Assembly (NCBI GenBank): GCA_045614365.1
Contig: JAZLCV010000037.1
Span: 1 to 23,578 of the forward strand
From: SIG480 sp045614365
GTDB lineage: Bacteria; Bacillota; Clostridia; Oscillospirales; JAAYXM01
Length of the DNA: 23,578 nt
Direction of reading: 5' to 3'
Part shown: positions 1 to 6,956 of the stretch, piece by piece
How positions within the stretch are numbered: the first letter of the stretch is position 1
Layout of the letters: each line of letters begins with the position of its first letter
Notes under the pieces: generated by a model
What the model saw: the letters and a program-made list of their open reading frames with translations, nothing else
The model's database searches: none
Told to the model about the DNA's origin: nothing
Made by a program: the position numbers and the translations under genes

Positions 1-79
1 CCTCTCCCGATGCAAAAGCCGCAGGAATCAGTGATACAATCATTGCCAGAGATAATACTGTTGCTAAAAACTTTTTCAT
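1..79 (-). CDS. Secreted protein, N-terminal signal peptide only (partial)
   Basis: The gene runs off the left edge, so only 26 residues are visible. They read as a classic Sec signal peptide: MKK basic start, a hydrophobic core (FLATVLSLAMIVSLIP) and an AAFA-SGE segment where signal peptidase I would cut after AFA. The ATG at position 79 is preceded eight bases away by AAAGGAG, and by a consensus promoter further upstream. The mature protein is not in the window, so its function cannot be given. A solute-binding lipoprotein is unlikely because there is no lipobox cysteine. The gene is divergent from the AraC-type regulator next door, which may control it. Confidence 0.75.
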   Translation of the reverse strand, partial: MKKFLATVLSLAMIVSLIPAAFASGE

Positions 80-113
80 AATCGTTTCTCCTTTAAATAG
101 AATTTGTAATACA

Positions 114-142
114 ATTATACAACTACGCAAAACCCAATTCAA
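114..142 (-). promoter_or_regulatory. Promoter of the divergent secreted-protein gene
   Basis: On the minus strand TTGAAT (142-137) and a perfect TATAAT (119-114) are separated by 17 bases, giving a predicted start near 107. The short palindrome TTGTA-A-TACAA (104-114) covers the start site and the edge of the -10 box and could be an operator. Confidence 0.7.
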
Positions 143-175
143 ACAACATCGTTACAAAATCGTATCATTTTTCCA

Positions 176-204
176 TTGCAAGTATGACAAATTTATGGTA
201 AAAT
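176..204 (+). promoter_or_regulatory. Promoter of the AraC-family regulator gene
   Basis: TTGCAA (176-181) and TAAAAT (199-204) are separated by 17 bases, so transcription should start near 211, about 26 bases before the ATG at 237. The -10 box overlaps the in-frame ATG at 195, which rules that codon out as the start if the promoter is real. Confidence 0.65.
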
Positions 205-236
205 CATATCAAACAAAAGAAGGCGGTGAATATTTT

Positions 237-1166
237 ATGATACTTCCGCAAATCCGATCTTCGGAATTACTAAAAGGCGATCTTCCTATCAACATTCTGA
301 CAGACTGCAAGAGAGAGCAGCATAACATGCATCTGCACAACTATACTGATTTATATTATGTTCTTTCCGGTTCGCTGACCTTCACGGTTGACGGACAGGA
401 CTTTACACTTACATCCGGAAGCTGTGTTTTTATTCCACCGTTTACTCCGCATATGTCAAGCTCTCTTGATTCAGACGATACCCCTATAATAATCTCCGCA
501 TCCTTCTTTGACAGTTTTCTGACCTCATATGGCTACGACTACTTTTCATATATCAGAGATATGGTAAACCTTGAAGGAAGAAAAATCAGAATTTTCAGCA
601 AGTTTGCCGGTAAAAAGCTTGAACTTGCAAATTCGATTGTAAAAAGCATTTCCGCAGAATTTCAGCGTAAGCAGGATATGTCTTTAAAAACGCTTGCAGA
701 CCTTCTTGCAGATTTTCTCAGCCTTTTATGCGAGAGCGAGCATAAAGAAAAAATCCGCATAAGCGAAAGCCTTCGTGACAGGACAGGAGCTATCACCCTT
801 GCGGTAAAATACATTGCAAATAACTTTAACGAAAAACTTACTATAGAAAAACTTGCTCAGCTTTCCGCTATGTCACGCGCTACATTTATCAGAAATTTTG
901 AATTAATTTGCAAGATGCCCGTTTCAAGGTTTATTTTTCTACGAAGAATAAGTAAAGCGGCAGGTATGCTTCTTTTAACCGAGATGTCTCTTTCTGAAAT
1001 AGCGAAACAGGTGGGACTCACCAACAAAGCACGGTTTTGCACGGCTTTCCAAGAGGTTTTTGGCATAACCACAACCGAATACAGAAAACAAAACCGACCA
1101 AAAGAATTTAAAAGCAAATATTATATAGACCATTATTGGAGCTGGCTTGAAGATTATAACGAATGA
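237..1166 (+). CDS. AraC-family transcriptional regulator with N-terminal cupin
   Basis: This is a 309-residue one-component regulator. Residues about 25-75 form a cupin-type sensing domain with H32, H34 and H72 in the pattern HLHNYTDLYYVLSG...PPFTPH. Residues about 195-295 form the AraC double helix-turn-helix, including LTIEKLAQLSAMSRATF and the second unit SLSEIAKQVGLTNKARF followed by TTTEYRKQ. The ligand is unknown; related proteins usually sense sugars or small metabolites. The start at 237 is chosen because AAGGCGG lies ten bases upstream, whereas the earlier ATG at 195 lies inside the -10 box and lacks a ribosome binding site. The gene is divergent from a secreted-protein gene and convergent with the T-box operon, so the secreted protein is the more likely target. 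The function class is secure and the target is inferred. Confidence 0.9.
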   Translation: MILPQIRSSELLKGDLPINILTDCKREQHNMHLHNYTDLYYVLSGSLTFTVDGQDFTLTSGSCVFIPPFTPHMSSSLDSDDTPIIISASFFDSFLTSYGYDYFSYIRDMVNLEGRKIRIFSKFAGKKLELANSIVKSISAEFQRKQDMSLKTLADLLADFLSLLCESEHKEKIRISESLRDRTGAITLAVKYIANNFNEKLTIEKLAQLSAMSRATFIRNFELICKMPVSRFIFLRRISKAAGMLLLTEMSLSEIAKQVGLTNKARFCTAFQEVFGITTTEYRKQNRPKEFKSKYYIDHYWSWLEDYNE

Positions 1167-1193
1167 CTCTGATACAAAAACTAACCAACAAAC

Positions 1194-1243
1194 AAAAAAG
1201 ATGTACCGTGTGGAGATTTTACGCTCCGTCGGTACATCTTTTT
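1194..1243. terminator. Bidirectional rho-independent terminator
   Basis: The arms AAGATGTACCG and CGGTACATCTT form an 11-bp stem with an inner GGAG/CTCC extension. The stem is flanked by A6 on the left and T5 on the right, so it works on both strands. It lies between the convergent ends of the AraC-type gene (ends 1166) and the ACT-protein gene (ends 1252), and should terminate both units. Confidence 0.9.
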
Positions 1244-1251
1244 ACCTTATT

Positions 1252-1683
1252 TTACTTTAAGCCGAGGTCGGATCTGGATGCGATTGCTATTTTCTTGCCC
1301 TTAAAGGTTTCTACAAGCTTTTCTTCATCATTTGCCCGGAAAACCATATAGGCTTTTTCATCACCGCGACCAAGGATTGAATACATATATTCAATGTCAA
1401 TTCCTGCATCCGAAATAACAGAAAGAACCTCAGAAAGACCTGCCGGACGATCCGGCACCGCAACAACACAGACCGGTGTCATTGTAAGAATATTTCCCTG
1501 TGCGAGAAGAATGGATGATGCACGCTCTGCATCGTCAACAATCATACGCAAAACGCCGTAATCGGTAGTTTCCGCAATAGATATTGCACGGAGATTTATG
1601 CCGTTTTCAGCAAGGAGACCGGTAACCTCTGCAAGCTGACCTGCGCGGTTTTCAAGAAAAACAGAAATCTGATAAATATTCAT
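1252..1683 (-). CDS. Tandem ACT-domain amino-acid-binding protein
   Basis: This is a 143-residue protein of two consecutive ACT domains with no attached enzyme. The first opens with ISVFLENRAGQLAEVTGLL and the second with VVAVPDRPAGLSEVLSVI. ACT domains bind amino acids at domain interfaces and usually act as allosteric sensors. Stand-alone tandem ACT proteins beside PaaK-type ligases and indolepyruvate oxidoreductase genes are a familiar arrangement in anaerobes, although their partner has not generally been defined. The gene is last in the T-box operon, 14 bases after the ligase stop, with an AAGGAGG that overlaps that stop. I infer that it senses the amino acid made or consumed by the pathway, perhaps by binding one of the ligases or IorAB. 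The domain call is sure and the role is inferred. Confidence 0.9.
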   Translation of the reverse strand: MNIYQISVFLENRAGQLAEVTGLLAENGINLRAISIAETTDYGVLRMIVDDAERASSILLAQGNILTMTPVCVVAVPDRPAGLSEVLSVISDAGIDIEYMYSILGRGDEKAYMVFRANDEEKLVETFKGKKIAIASRSDLGLK

Positions 1684-1697
1684 TTTCTTATACCTCC

Positions 1698-2999
1698 TTA
1701 AATTTTGCGCTTATCAATAACGCGGACGGCTTTGCCTTCACTTCGGGCAATCGTTTTTGGAGCGACAAGCTTTACCTTTGCCGCGATACCGAGCATTGCC
1801 TTAAGCGCGGAAACGAGACTTTTTTCCATTGCAGAAATTTTCGCAAGAGAATCGGAGAAGTTTTCCGGCGTCATTTCAACCATAACCTCAAAGGTGTCGG
1901 AGTTATTTACGCGGTCAACGATAATCTGGTAATTCGCCTGATATCCCTGTTCGAGAAGGACTGTCTCAATCTGCGACGGGAACACGTTTACGCCGCGGAT
2001 GATAAGCATATCATCACTTCTTCCCATCGGCTTACACATTTTAACGTGAGTTCTTCCGCAGGAGCAAGGCTCACGGGTGAGAACACAGATATCACGAGTG
2101 CGGTAACGGAGAAGCGGAAATGCTTCTTTCGTAATGCACGAGAAAACAAGCTCGCCCTTACTTCCCTCCGGAAGCACTTCACCTGTTTCGGGATCAATAA
2201 TTTCTGCAATAAAGTGGTCTTCGTTAATGTGCATACCGGTCTGTGCCTCACATTCAAAAGCAACACCGGGTCCGGAAATTTCCGTAAGACCGTAAATATC
2301 ATATGCGCGGATGCCAAGCTCACGCTCAATATCGCGGCGCATTTCTTCACTCCATGCCTCTGCGCCGAAGATGCCTGCCTTAAGCTTTATTTTATCCTTT
2401 ATTCCGCGTTCTTTGATAGATTCTGCAAGATAAGCGGCATACGAAGGAGTGCAGCAAAGAATCGTTGAACCGAGATCTTCCATAAACTGAAGCTGGCGGT
2501 CGGTATTTCCCGAAGACATCGGAAGCGTTAGACATCCAACCTTATGAGAGCCGCCGTGGAGACCGGCACCTCCGGTAAAGAGACCGTAACCGTAAGCAAC
2601 GTGGCACACGTCCTCTTTTGTTCCCCCCACTGCAACGATTGCACGTGCGCAGCAATCTTCCCAAAGGTCAACGTCGTGCTGAGTGTAAAACGCCATAACG
2701 CGCTTTCCGGTTGTTCCGGATGTGGAATGAATTCTTACGCATTCAGACAAAGGCTTTCCTACAAGTCCGTAAGGATAAGCATCGCGAAGATCTGCCTTTG
2801 TTATGAACGGGAGCTTGTGGAGATCATCAACACCCTTGATATCATCGGGGGTTACCCCTTTTTCCTCCATCTTTTTGCGATAATACGGAACATTATCCCA
2901 CGCATGCTTTACCTGATTTACAAGGCGCTCGCTCTGCCAAGCACGAATCTGCTCATATGAAGCAGTTTCAATTTCCGGCTGATAATATCTTTTTTCCAT
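1698..2999 (-). CDS. paaK: Phenylacetate-CoA ligase family protein (AMP-forming, PaaK type)
   Basis: This 433-residue enzyme belongs to the PaaK group of adenylate-forming ligases, which turn an aryl or related carboxylic acid, ATP and CoA into the acyl-CoA, AMP and pyrophosphate. Visible motifs are the P-loop STSGTTGK (residues 92-99), YGLTEISGPG (about 236-245), RYRTRDIC (298-305), GRSDDMLIIRGVNVFPSQIE (326-345), and a C-terminal RSEGKAVRV segment that may carry the C-domain lysine. In anaerobes these enzymes sit beside IorAB, which makes or uses the same aryl-acyl-CoA. The substrate cannot be fixed from sequence; phenylacetate, indoleacetate and branched short-chain acids are all possible. 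The ATG at 2999 is preferred over an in-frame GTG at 3008, as neither has a strong ribosome binding site. It is the second ligase gene of the operon. Confidence 0.9.
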   Translation of the reverse strand: MEKRYYQPEIETASYEQIRAWQSERLVNQVKHAWDNVPYYRKKMEEKGVTPDDIKGVDDLHKLPFITKADLRDAYPYGLVGKPLSECVRIHSTSGTTGKRVMAFYTQHDVDLWEDCCARAIVAVGGTKEDVCHVAYGYGLFTGGAGLHGGSHKVGCLTLPMSSGNTDRQLQFMEDLGSTILCCTPSYAAYLAESIKERGIKDKIKLKAGIFGAEAWSEEMRRDIERELGIRAYDIYGLTEISGPGVAFECEAQTGMHINEDHFIAEIIDPETGEVLPEGSKGELVFSCITKEAFPLLRYRTRDICVLTREPCSCGRTHVKMCKPMGRSDDMLIIRGVNVFPSQIETVLLEQGYQANYQIIVDRVNNSDTFEVMVEMTPENFSDSLAKISAMEKSLVSALKAMLGIAAKVKLVAPKTIARSEGKAVRVIDKRKI

Positions 3000-3016
3000 T
3001 AGATTCACGCTTTCTT

Positions 3017-3592
3017 TTATTTAGAATTTCTTCCGAGATTAAATGCCTTTTTATTCATTTCGAGGAACTTTTCCGGAACGCTTTCCTCAATCGCCTTCAT
3101 CCATTCATCCACGGTTGCATCGAAGTAGTTTGACAACCGACCCATAAGAACGATGTTTACTGCCTTTGACGAGCCTGCCTCTTCTGCAAGAGAAAGAGCA
3201 TCAAACGCATCAATATCAACACCTGCATCCTTCATTTTTCCGGCAAGGTCAGCCGGATACTCTGCTGCTCCCGTTATAACGGGCATCGGATTTATCTGCT
3301 GAGTGTTTGTTACAATTTTTCCGCCGGGCTTTAAAAACTCCGTCCAACGAGCTGCCTCTAAAAGCTCGAAGGATACGATGAAATCTGCCTCGCCGCGATC
3401 TATAATCGGAGAATAAACCTTTTCACCGTAGCGAACATATGTTACGACACTTCCTCCGCGCTGGCTCATACCGTGAACCTCGGAGACCTTGATGTCATAT
3501 CCCTTTGTGAGCAAAAGACGTCCCAAAAGTTTTGAAGCGAGAAGGCTTCCCTGGCCGCCGACGCCTACTATCATTACATTTTTTGTTTCCAT
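3017..3592 (-). CDS. iorB: Indolepyruvate:ferredoxin oxidoreductase, beta subunit
   Basis: This 191-residue protein is the gamma-domain-like small subunit of indolepyruvate (2-oxoacid) ferredoxin oxidoreductase. It has the nucleotide-like GVGGQG motif at residues 10-15 and the family signature EVHGMSQRGGS at 38-48. With IorA it interconverts an aryl or other 2-oxoacid plus CoA and the acyl-CoA plus CO2, with ferredoxin as electron carrier. Length matches the family. It lies directly behind iorA: the GAAGGAGG ribosome binding site is inside the last codons of iorA and only three bases separate the iorA stop from this ATG, so translation is probably coupled. The reaction is reversible, and direction is discussed under the operon finding. 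Confidence 0.95.
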   Translation of the reverse strand: METKNVMIVGVGGQGSLLASKLLGRLLLTKGYDIKVSEVHGMSQRGGSVVTYVRYGEKVYSPIIDRGEADFIVSFELLEAARWTEFLKPGGKIVTNTQQINPMPVITGAAEYPADLAGKMKDAGVDIDAFDALSLAEEAGSSKAVNIVLMGRLSNYFDATVDEWMKAIEESVPEKFLEMNKKAFNLGRNSK

Positions 3593-3595
3593 GGC

Positions 3596-5335
3596 TTAGT
3601 CCTCCTTCGGGGCGTGAAGTGCATCAAACTTGCAAAGCTGTTCGCAGACACCGCAACCTGTGCAAAGCGTATTGTCAATCTTCGCCTTGCCGTTTTCCAT
3701 ACTGATTGCCGGACAGCCAATCTTCATGCACATCTTACAGCTCTTGCATTTATCTGATTCAACAACAAGCGGTTTATTATGTTTTACATATTTGAGCAAT
3801 GCACAAGGACGGCGGGAAATAATAACCGACGGCTCTTCTGCTGCAAGCTCTTCTTTTATTACTGTTTCACATTCTTTAAGGTTATACGGGTCAACAACGC
3901 GGACGCGGTTAATTCCCATCGCACGGCAAAGTGCTTCAAGATCAATCTTTGATGCAGGATCGCCTTTCAGGTTATAGCCGGTGGTCGGGTTCTGCTGATG
4001 ACCTGTCATACCGGTGATTGAGTTATCAAGAATAATAACAGTTGAATTAGATGCGTTATATGCGATATTGACAAGGCCTGTCATACCGGAGTGCATAAAC
4101 GTAGAGTCACCGATGACTGCAACGGTTTTTCCGTCGCTTGCACCTTCATTCGCTTTATTAAAGCCGTGAAGACCTGAGATTGATGCACCCATACAAATTG
4201 TACTGTCAAGTGCAGAAAGAGGCGGAACAGCGCCAAGCGTATAGCAACCGATGTCGCCGTGAACGGTGATTTTGTTCTTTGCGAGAGTATAGAACAGACC
4301 TCTGTGCGGGCATCCGGCACACATAACCGGAGGACGCTGTGGGATATCATCGGAAAGCTTTACACCACAAAGAGTTTCCTTTCCAAGCTTTTCAGCAACG
4401 AGATTCTGGCTGAATTCCCCGATGCAGGAGAAGATATCCTTTCCGGAGACCTCGATACCGAGATCTCTGCAATATTCTTCAACAAAGCTGTCAAGTTCTT
4501 CGACAACTATGAGCTTATCAACGCCTGCCGCAAAATCATTTATAAGCTTTGCCGGAAGCGGCCATATCATACCGAGCTTCAGGACAGGATACTTATCACC
4601 GCATACTTCCTTTACATACTGATATGAGGTTGATGAAGTGATAATACCTATGCTCTTATCGCTTCCCTCTTCAACGCGGTTTACAGATGCAGTTTCAGCA
4701 AACTGAGAGAGTGCCGCTGTGCGCTCCTCTACAACCGGATGGCGGCGCTTTGCGTTGCCCGGCATCATAATGTACTTTGCAGGTGTTTTTTCATATGTTT
4801 TTGAAACCTCAACACGATCGGAGGTTTCCACAACGCTTTGTGAGTGAGCAACGCGCGTGCACATTTTAAGAAGCACCGGTGTGTCGAACTTCTCGGAAAT
4901 TTCATATGCAAGCTTCGTAAACTCTATCGCTTCCATTGAATCTGCCGGCTCAAGCATCGGAATTTTCGATGCCCGTGCATAATGGCGGGAATCCTGCTCG
5001 TTCTGCGAACTGTGCATTCCCGGATCATCTGCAACTGCGATAACCATACCCGCATTAACACCGGTGTAAGAAATGGTGAAAAGCGGATCTGCAGCAACAT
5101 TGAGACCGACGTGCTTCATTCCGCAAAAGCTTCTCTTCCCTGCCATACACGCACCAAACGCTGCTTCCATAGCAACCTTTTCATTCGGTGCCCACTCGGC
5201 ATACACCTCTTTATATTTTGCAACCATCTCAGTGATTTCGGTACTCGGTGTACCGGGGTAACTGGAAACAAAGCTGCAACCTGCTTCAAAAAGGCCGCGG
5301 GCAACTGCTTCGTTACCAAGCATTAACTTTTTCAT
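3596..5335 (-). CDS. iorA: Indolepyruvate:ferredoxin oxidoreductase, alpha subunit
   Basis: This 579-residue subunit carries the thiamine diphosphate centre and two [4Fe-4S] clusters. The N-terminal pyrimidine-binding part contains SSYPGTPSTEI and EWAPNEKVA. The central diphosphate-binding part contains MCAGCPHRG, GDIGCYTLGAVPP, and GDSTFMHSG followed by DNSITGMTGHQ. The C-terminal ferredoxin domain has C530, C533, C536, C541 and C558, C561, C564, C568, a complete pair of cluster motifs. It oxidises or, in reverse, makes aryl or similar 2-oxoacids with CoA and ferredoxin in the cytoplasm. The ATG at 5335 is preceded by AAGGAGG with about ten bases of spacing; a TTG at 5341 is the alternative start. 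The name IorA rests on whole-protein likeness. Substrate range in this clade may include branched-chain 2-oxoacids. Confidence 0.95.
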   Translation of the reverse strand: MKKLMLGNEAVARGLFEAGCSFVSSYPGTPSTEITEMVAKYKEVYAEWAPNEKVAMEAAFGACMAGKRSFCGMKHVGLNVAADPLFTISYTGVNAGMVIAVADDPGMHSSQNEQDSRHYARASKIPMLEPADSMEAIEFTKLAYEISEKFDTPVLLKMCTRVAHSQSVVETSDRVEVSKTYEKTPAKYIMMPGNAKRRHPVVEERTAALSQFAETASVNRVEEGSDKSIGIITSSTSYQYVKEVCGDKYPVLKLGMIWPLPAKLINDFAAGVDKLIVVEELDSFVEEYCRDLGIEVSGKDIFSCIGEFSQNLVAEKLGKETLCGVKLSDDIPQRPPVMCAGCPHRGLFYTLAKNKITVHGDIGCYTLGAVPPLSALDSTICMGASISGLHGFNKANEGASDGKTVAVIGDSTFMHSGMTGLVNIAYNASNSTVIILDNSITGMTGHQQNPTTGYNLKGDPASKIDLEALCRAMGINRVRVVDPYNLKECETVIKEELAAEEPSVIISRRPCALLKYVKHNKPLVVESDKCKSCKMCMKIGCPAISMENGKAKIDNTLCTGCGVCEQLCKFDALHAPKED

Positions 5336-5354
5336 TTGCAATATACCTCCTTAA

Positions 5355-6911
5355 TTAATGTTCAATCGGATCGCCAATGGCATCCTTCTGAGAAACAACC
5401 ACTTTTTTATCATAGCATAAGAAAACGTTATCAATATGCTCCTTTGACGGAACTTTTGTTACAAGACTTACTATCGGAACAATCACAAGACCGGCAATCA
5501 TACAGAATGCGCCTGCGTTAATTGGTGACTGCAGAATATTCGGGAAATACGATTTAAAAAGGATGTTTGCAATCATAAACACCGTTGAGAAAACAAAGCA
5601 TATCCAGACGGATGCCTTCGTGGTACGTTTCCAGCACAGACCATAAAGGAACGGAGCAAGAAAAGCACCGGCAAGCGCGCCCCACGAGATCCCCATAAGC
5701 TGAGCTATGAAGGTTACGCTTGACTTGTACTGCAAAATTGCGATAACAACGGAAATTCCGATAAATACAGCGATAAGGATACGCATAATAAGAAGCTGTG
5801 CCTTTTCACCCATATTCTTCACGACCGTTCCCTTTAAGAAATCAAGGGTAAGGGTTGAGCTTGATGTAAGAACAAGTGAGGAAAGAGTTGACATTGATGC
5901 GGAGAGAACAAGCACAACCACAACAGCAATAAGAATTGTGGGCAGTCCCTCAAGCATCGTCGGGATAACGGAGTCATAACCGTTTGCCGCAATGTCGATC
6001 TTATCGGAGAAAAGACGTCCAAAGCCACCGAGGAAGTAACATCCGCCGGCAACGACAAGCGCAAAAACAGTTGAGATAATCATTCCCTTATTGATTGACT
6101 TTTCACTCTTTATCGCATAGAATTTCTGAATCATCTGCGGAAGGCCCCATGTTCCAAGGGATGTAAGCAGAACAACACCGAAAAGATTTATCGGATCAGG
6201 TCCAAAGAATGAATTAAAAACACCGGGAGTTGAAGATACCGACGGATCAGTAACTTTTCCCAGTCCGTCAAGTGCGGCAAGGAAACCTCCCTGACTGTTA
6301 AGCACCGCCCCTATGACTGCGATAATACCGACAAGCATAATGATGCCTTGTATAAAGTCGTTTATCGCGGCTGCCATATATCCGCCGACAATAACATAAA
6401 CAGCCGTAAGAACCGCCATTGCGATAACGCAGACTGAATAGTCAATATTAAACGCCATACCGAAAAGGCGGGAAAGACCGTTATAAAGAGATGCAGTATA
6501 GGGAATCAGGAATATGAAGATTACTGCAGATGCCGCAACCTTTAACGCCTTGCTGTCAAAACGTGCGGCAAAAAACTGCGGCATAGTTGCACTGTCAAGA
6601 TGCTGAGTCATAACGCGCGTTCTTCTGCCAAGCACAGCCCACGCAAGAAGCGAGCCTAAAAGAGCGTTGCCGATACCTGCCCATGTTGCGGCAATGCCGT
6701 ATTTCCAGCCAAACTGACCTGCATAACCGACAAACACAACTGCAGAAAAATATGATGTTCCGTACGAAAATGCAGTAAGCCAAGGACCTACACTTCTGCC
6801 GCCGAGAACAAAGCCGTCAACATTAGTCGAGTGCTTTCTGCAATAAACTCCGACGCCTATCATAACACCGAAAAATACAACAAGCATCGCTGATTTAATA
6901 AACAAATCCAT
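5355..6911 (-). CDS. Sodium:solute symporter (SSS family)
   Basis: This is a 518-residue membrane protein with about 13 hydrophobic segments, typical of the sodium:solute symporter family (TC 2.A.21). The family signature is seen in VLGGRSVGPWLTAFSYGTSYFSA near residues 35-57. The Ser/Thr-rich segment SASMSTLSSLVLTSSST, about residue 330-350, corresponds to the helix that supplies sodium-site hydroxyls in this fold. Members carry proline, pantothenate, sugars, acetate and other monocarboxylates. Its place between an acyl-CoA synthetase gene and iorA suggests that the cargo is the carboxylic acid activated by the operon's ligases, but this is inference. AAGGAAGG lies just before the ATG. No terminator separates it from the synthetase gene 45 bases upstream. 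Confidence 0.9.
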   Translation of the reverse strand: MDLFIKSAMLVVFFGVMIGVGVYCRKHSTNVDGFVLGGRSVGPWLTAFSYGTSYFSAVVFVGYAGQFGWKYGIAATWAGIGNALLGSLLAWAVLGRRTRVMTQHLDSATMPQFFAARFDSKALKVAASAVIFIFLIPYTASLYNGLSRLFGMAFNIDYSVCVIAMAVLTAVYVIVGGYMAAAINDFIQGIIMLVGIIAVIGAVLNSQGGFLAALDGLGKVTDPSVSSTPGVFNSFFGPDPINLFGVVLLTSLGTWGLPQMIQKFYAIKSEKSINKGMIISTVFALVVAGGCYFLGGFGRLFSDKIDIAANGYDSVIPTMLEGLPTILIAVVVVLVLSASMSTLSSLVLTSSSTLTLDFLKGTVVKNMGEKAQLLIMRILIAVFIGISVVIAILQYKSSVTFIAQLMGISWGALAGAFLAPFLYGLCWKRTTKASVWICFVFSTVFMIANILFKSYFPNILQSPINAGAFCMIAGLVIVPIVSLVTKVPSKEHIDNVFLCYDKKVVVSQKDAIGDPIEH

Positions 6912-6956
6912 ATTTTTTCCTTCCTTCAGAATTTAAACTAAACCATAACAAAAGCA

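Noticed and set aside
195..236. Earlier ATG (195) for the AraC-type regulator
   Set aside because: It overlaps the -10 box and has no ribosome binding site; the ATG at 237 has both a promoter and AAGGCGG upstream.
4259..4627. 122-residue open frame on the plus strand
   Set aside because: It is antisense to iorA, with no domain or start signal of its own.
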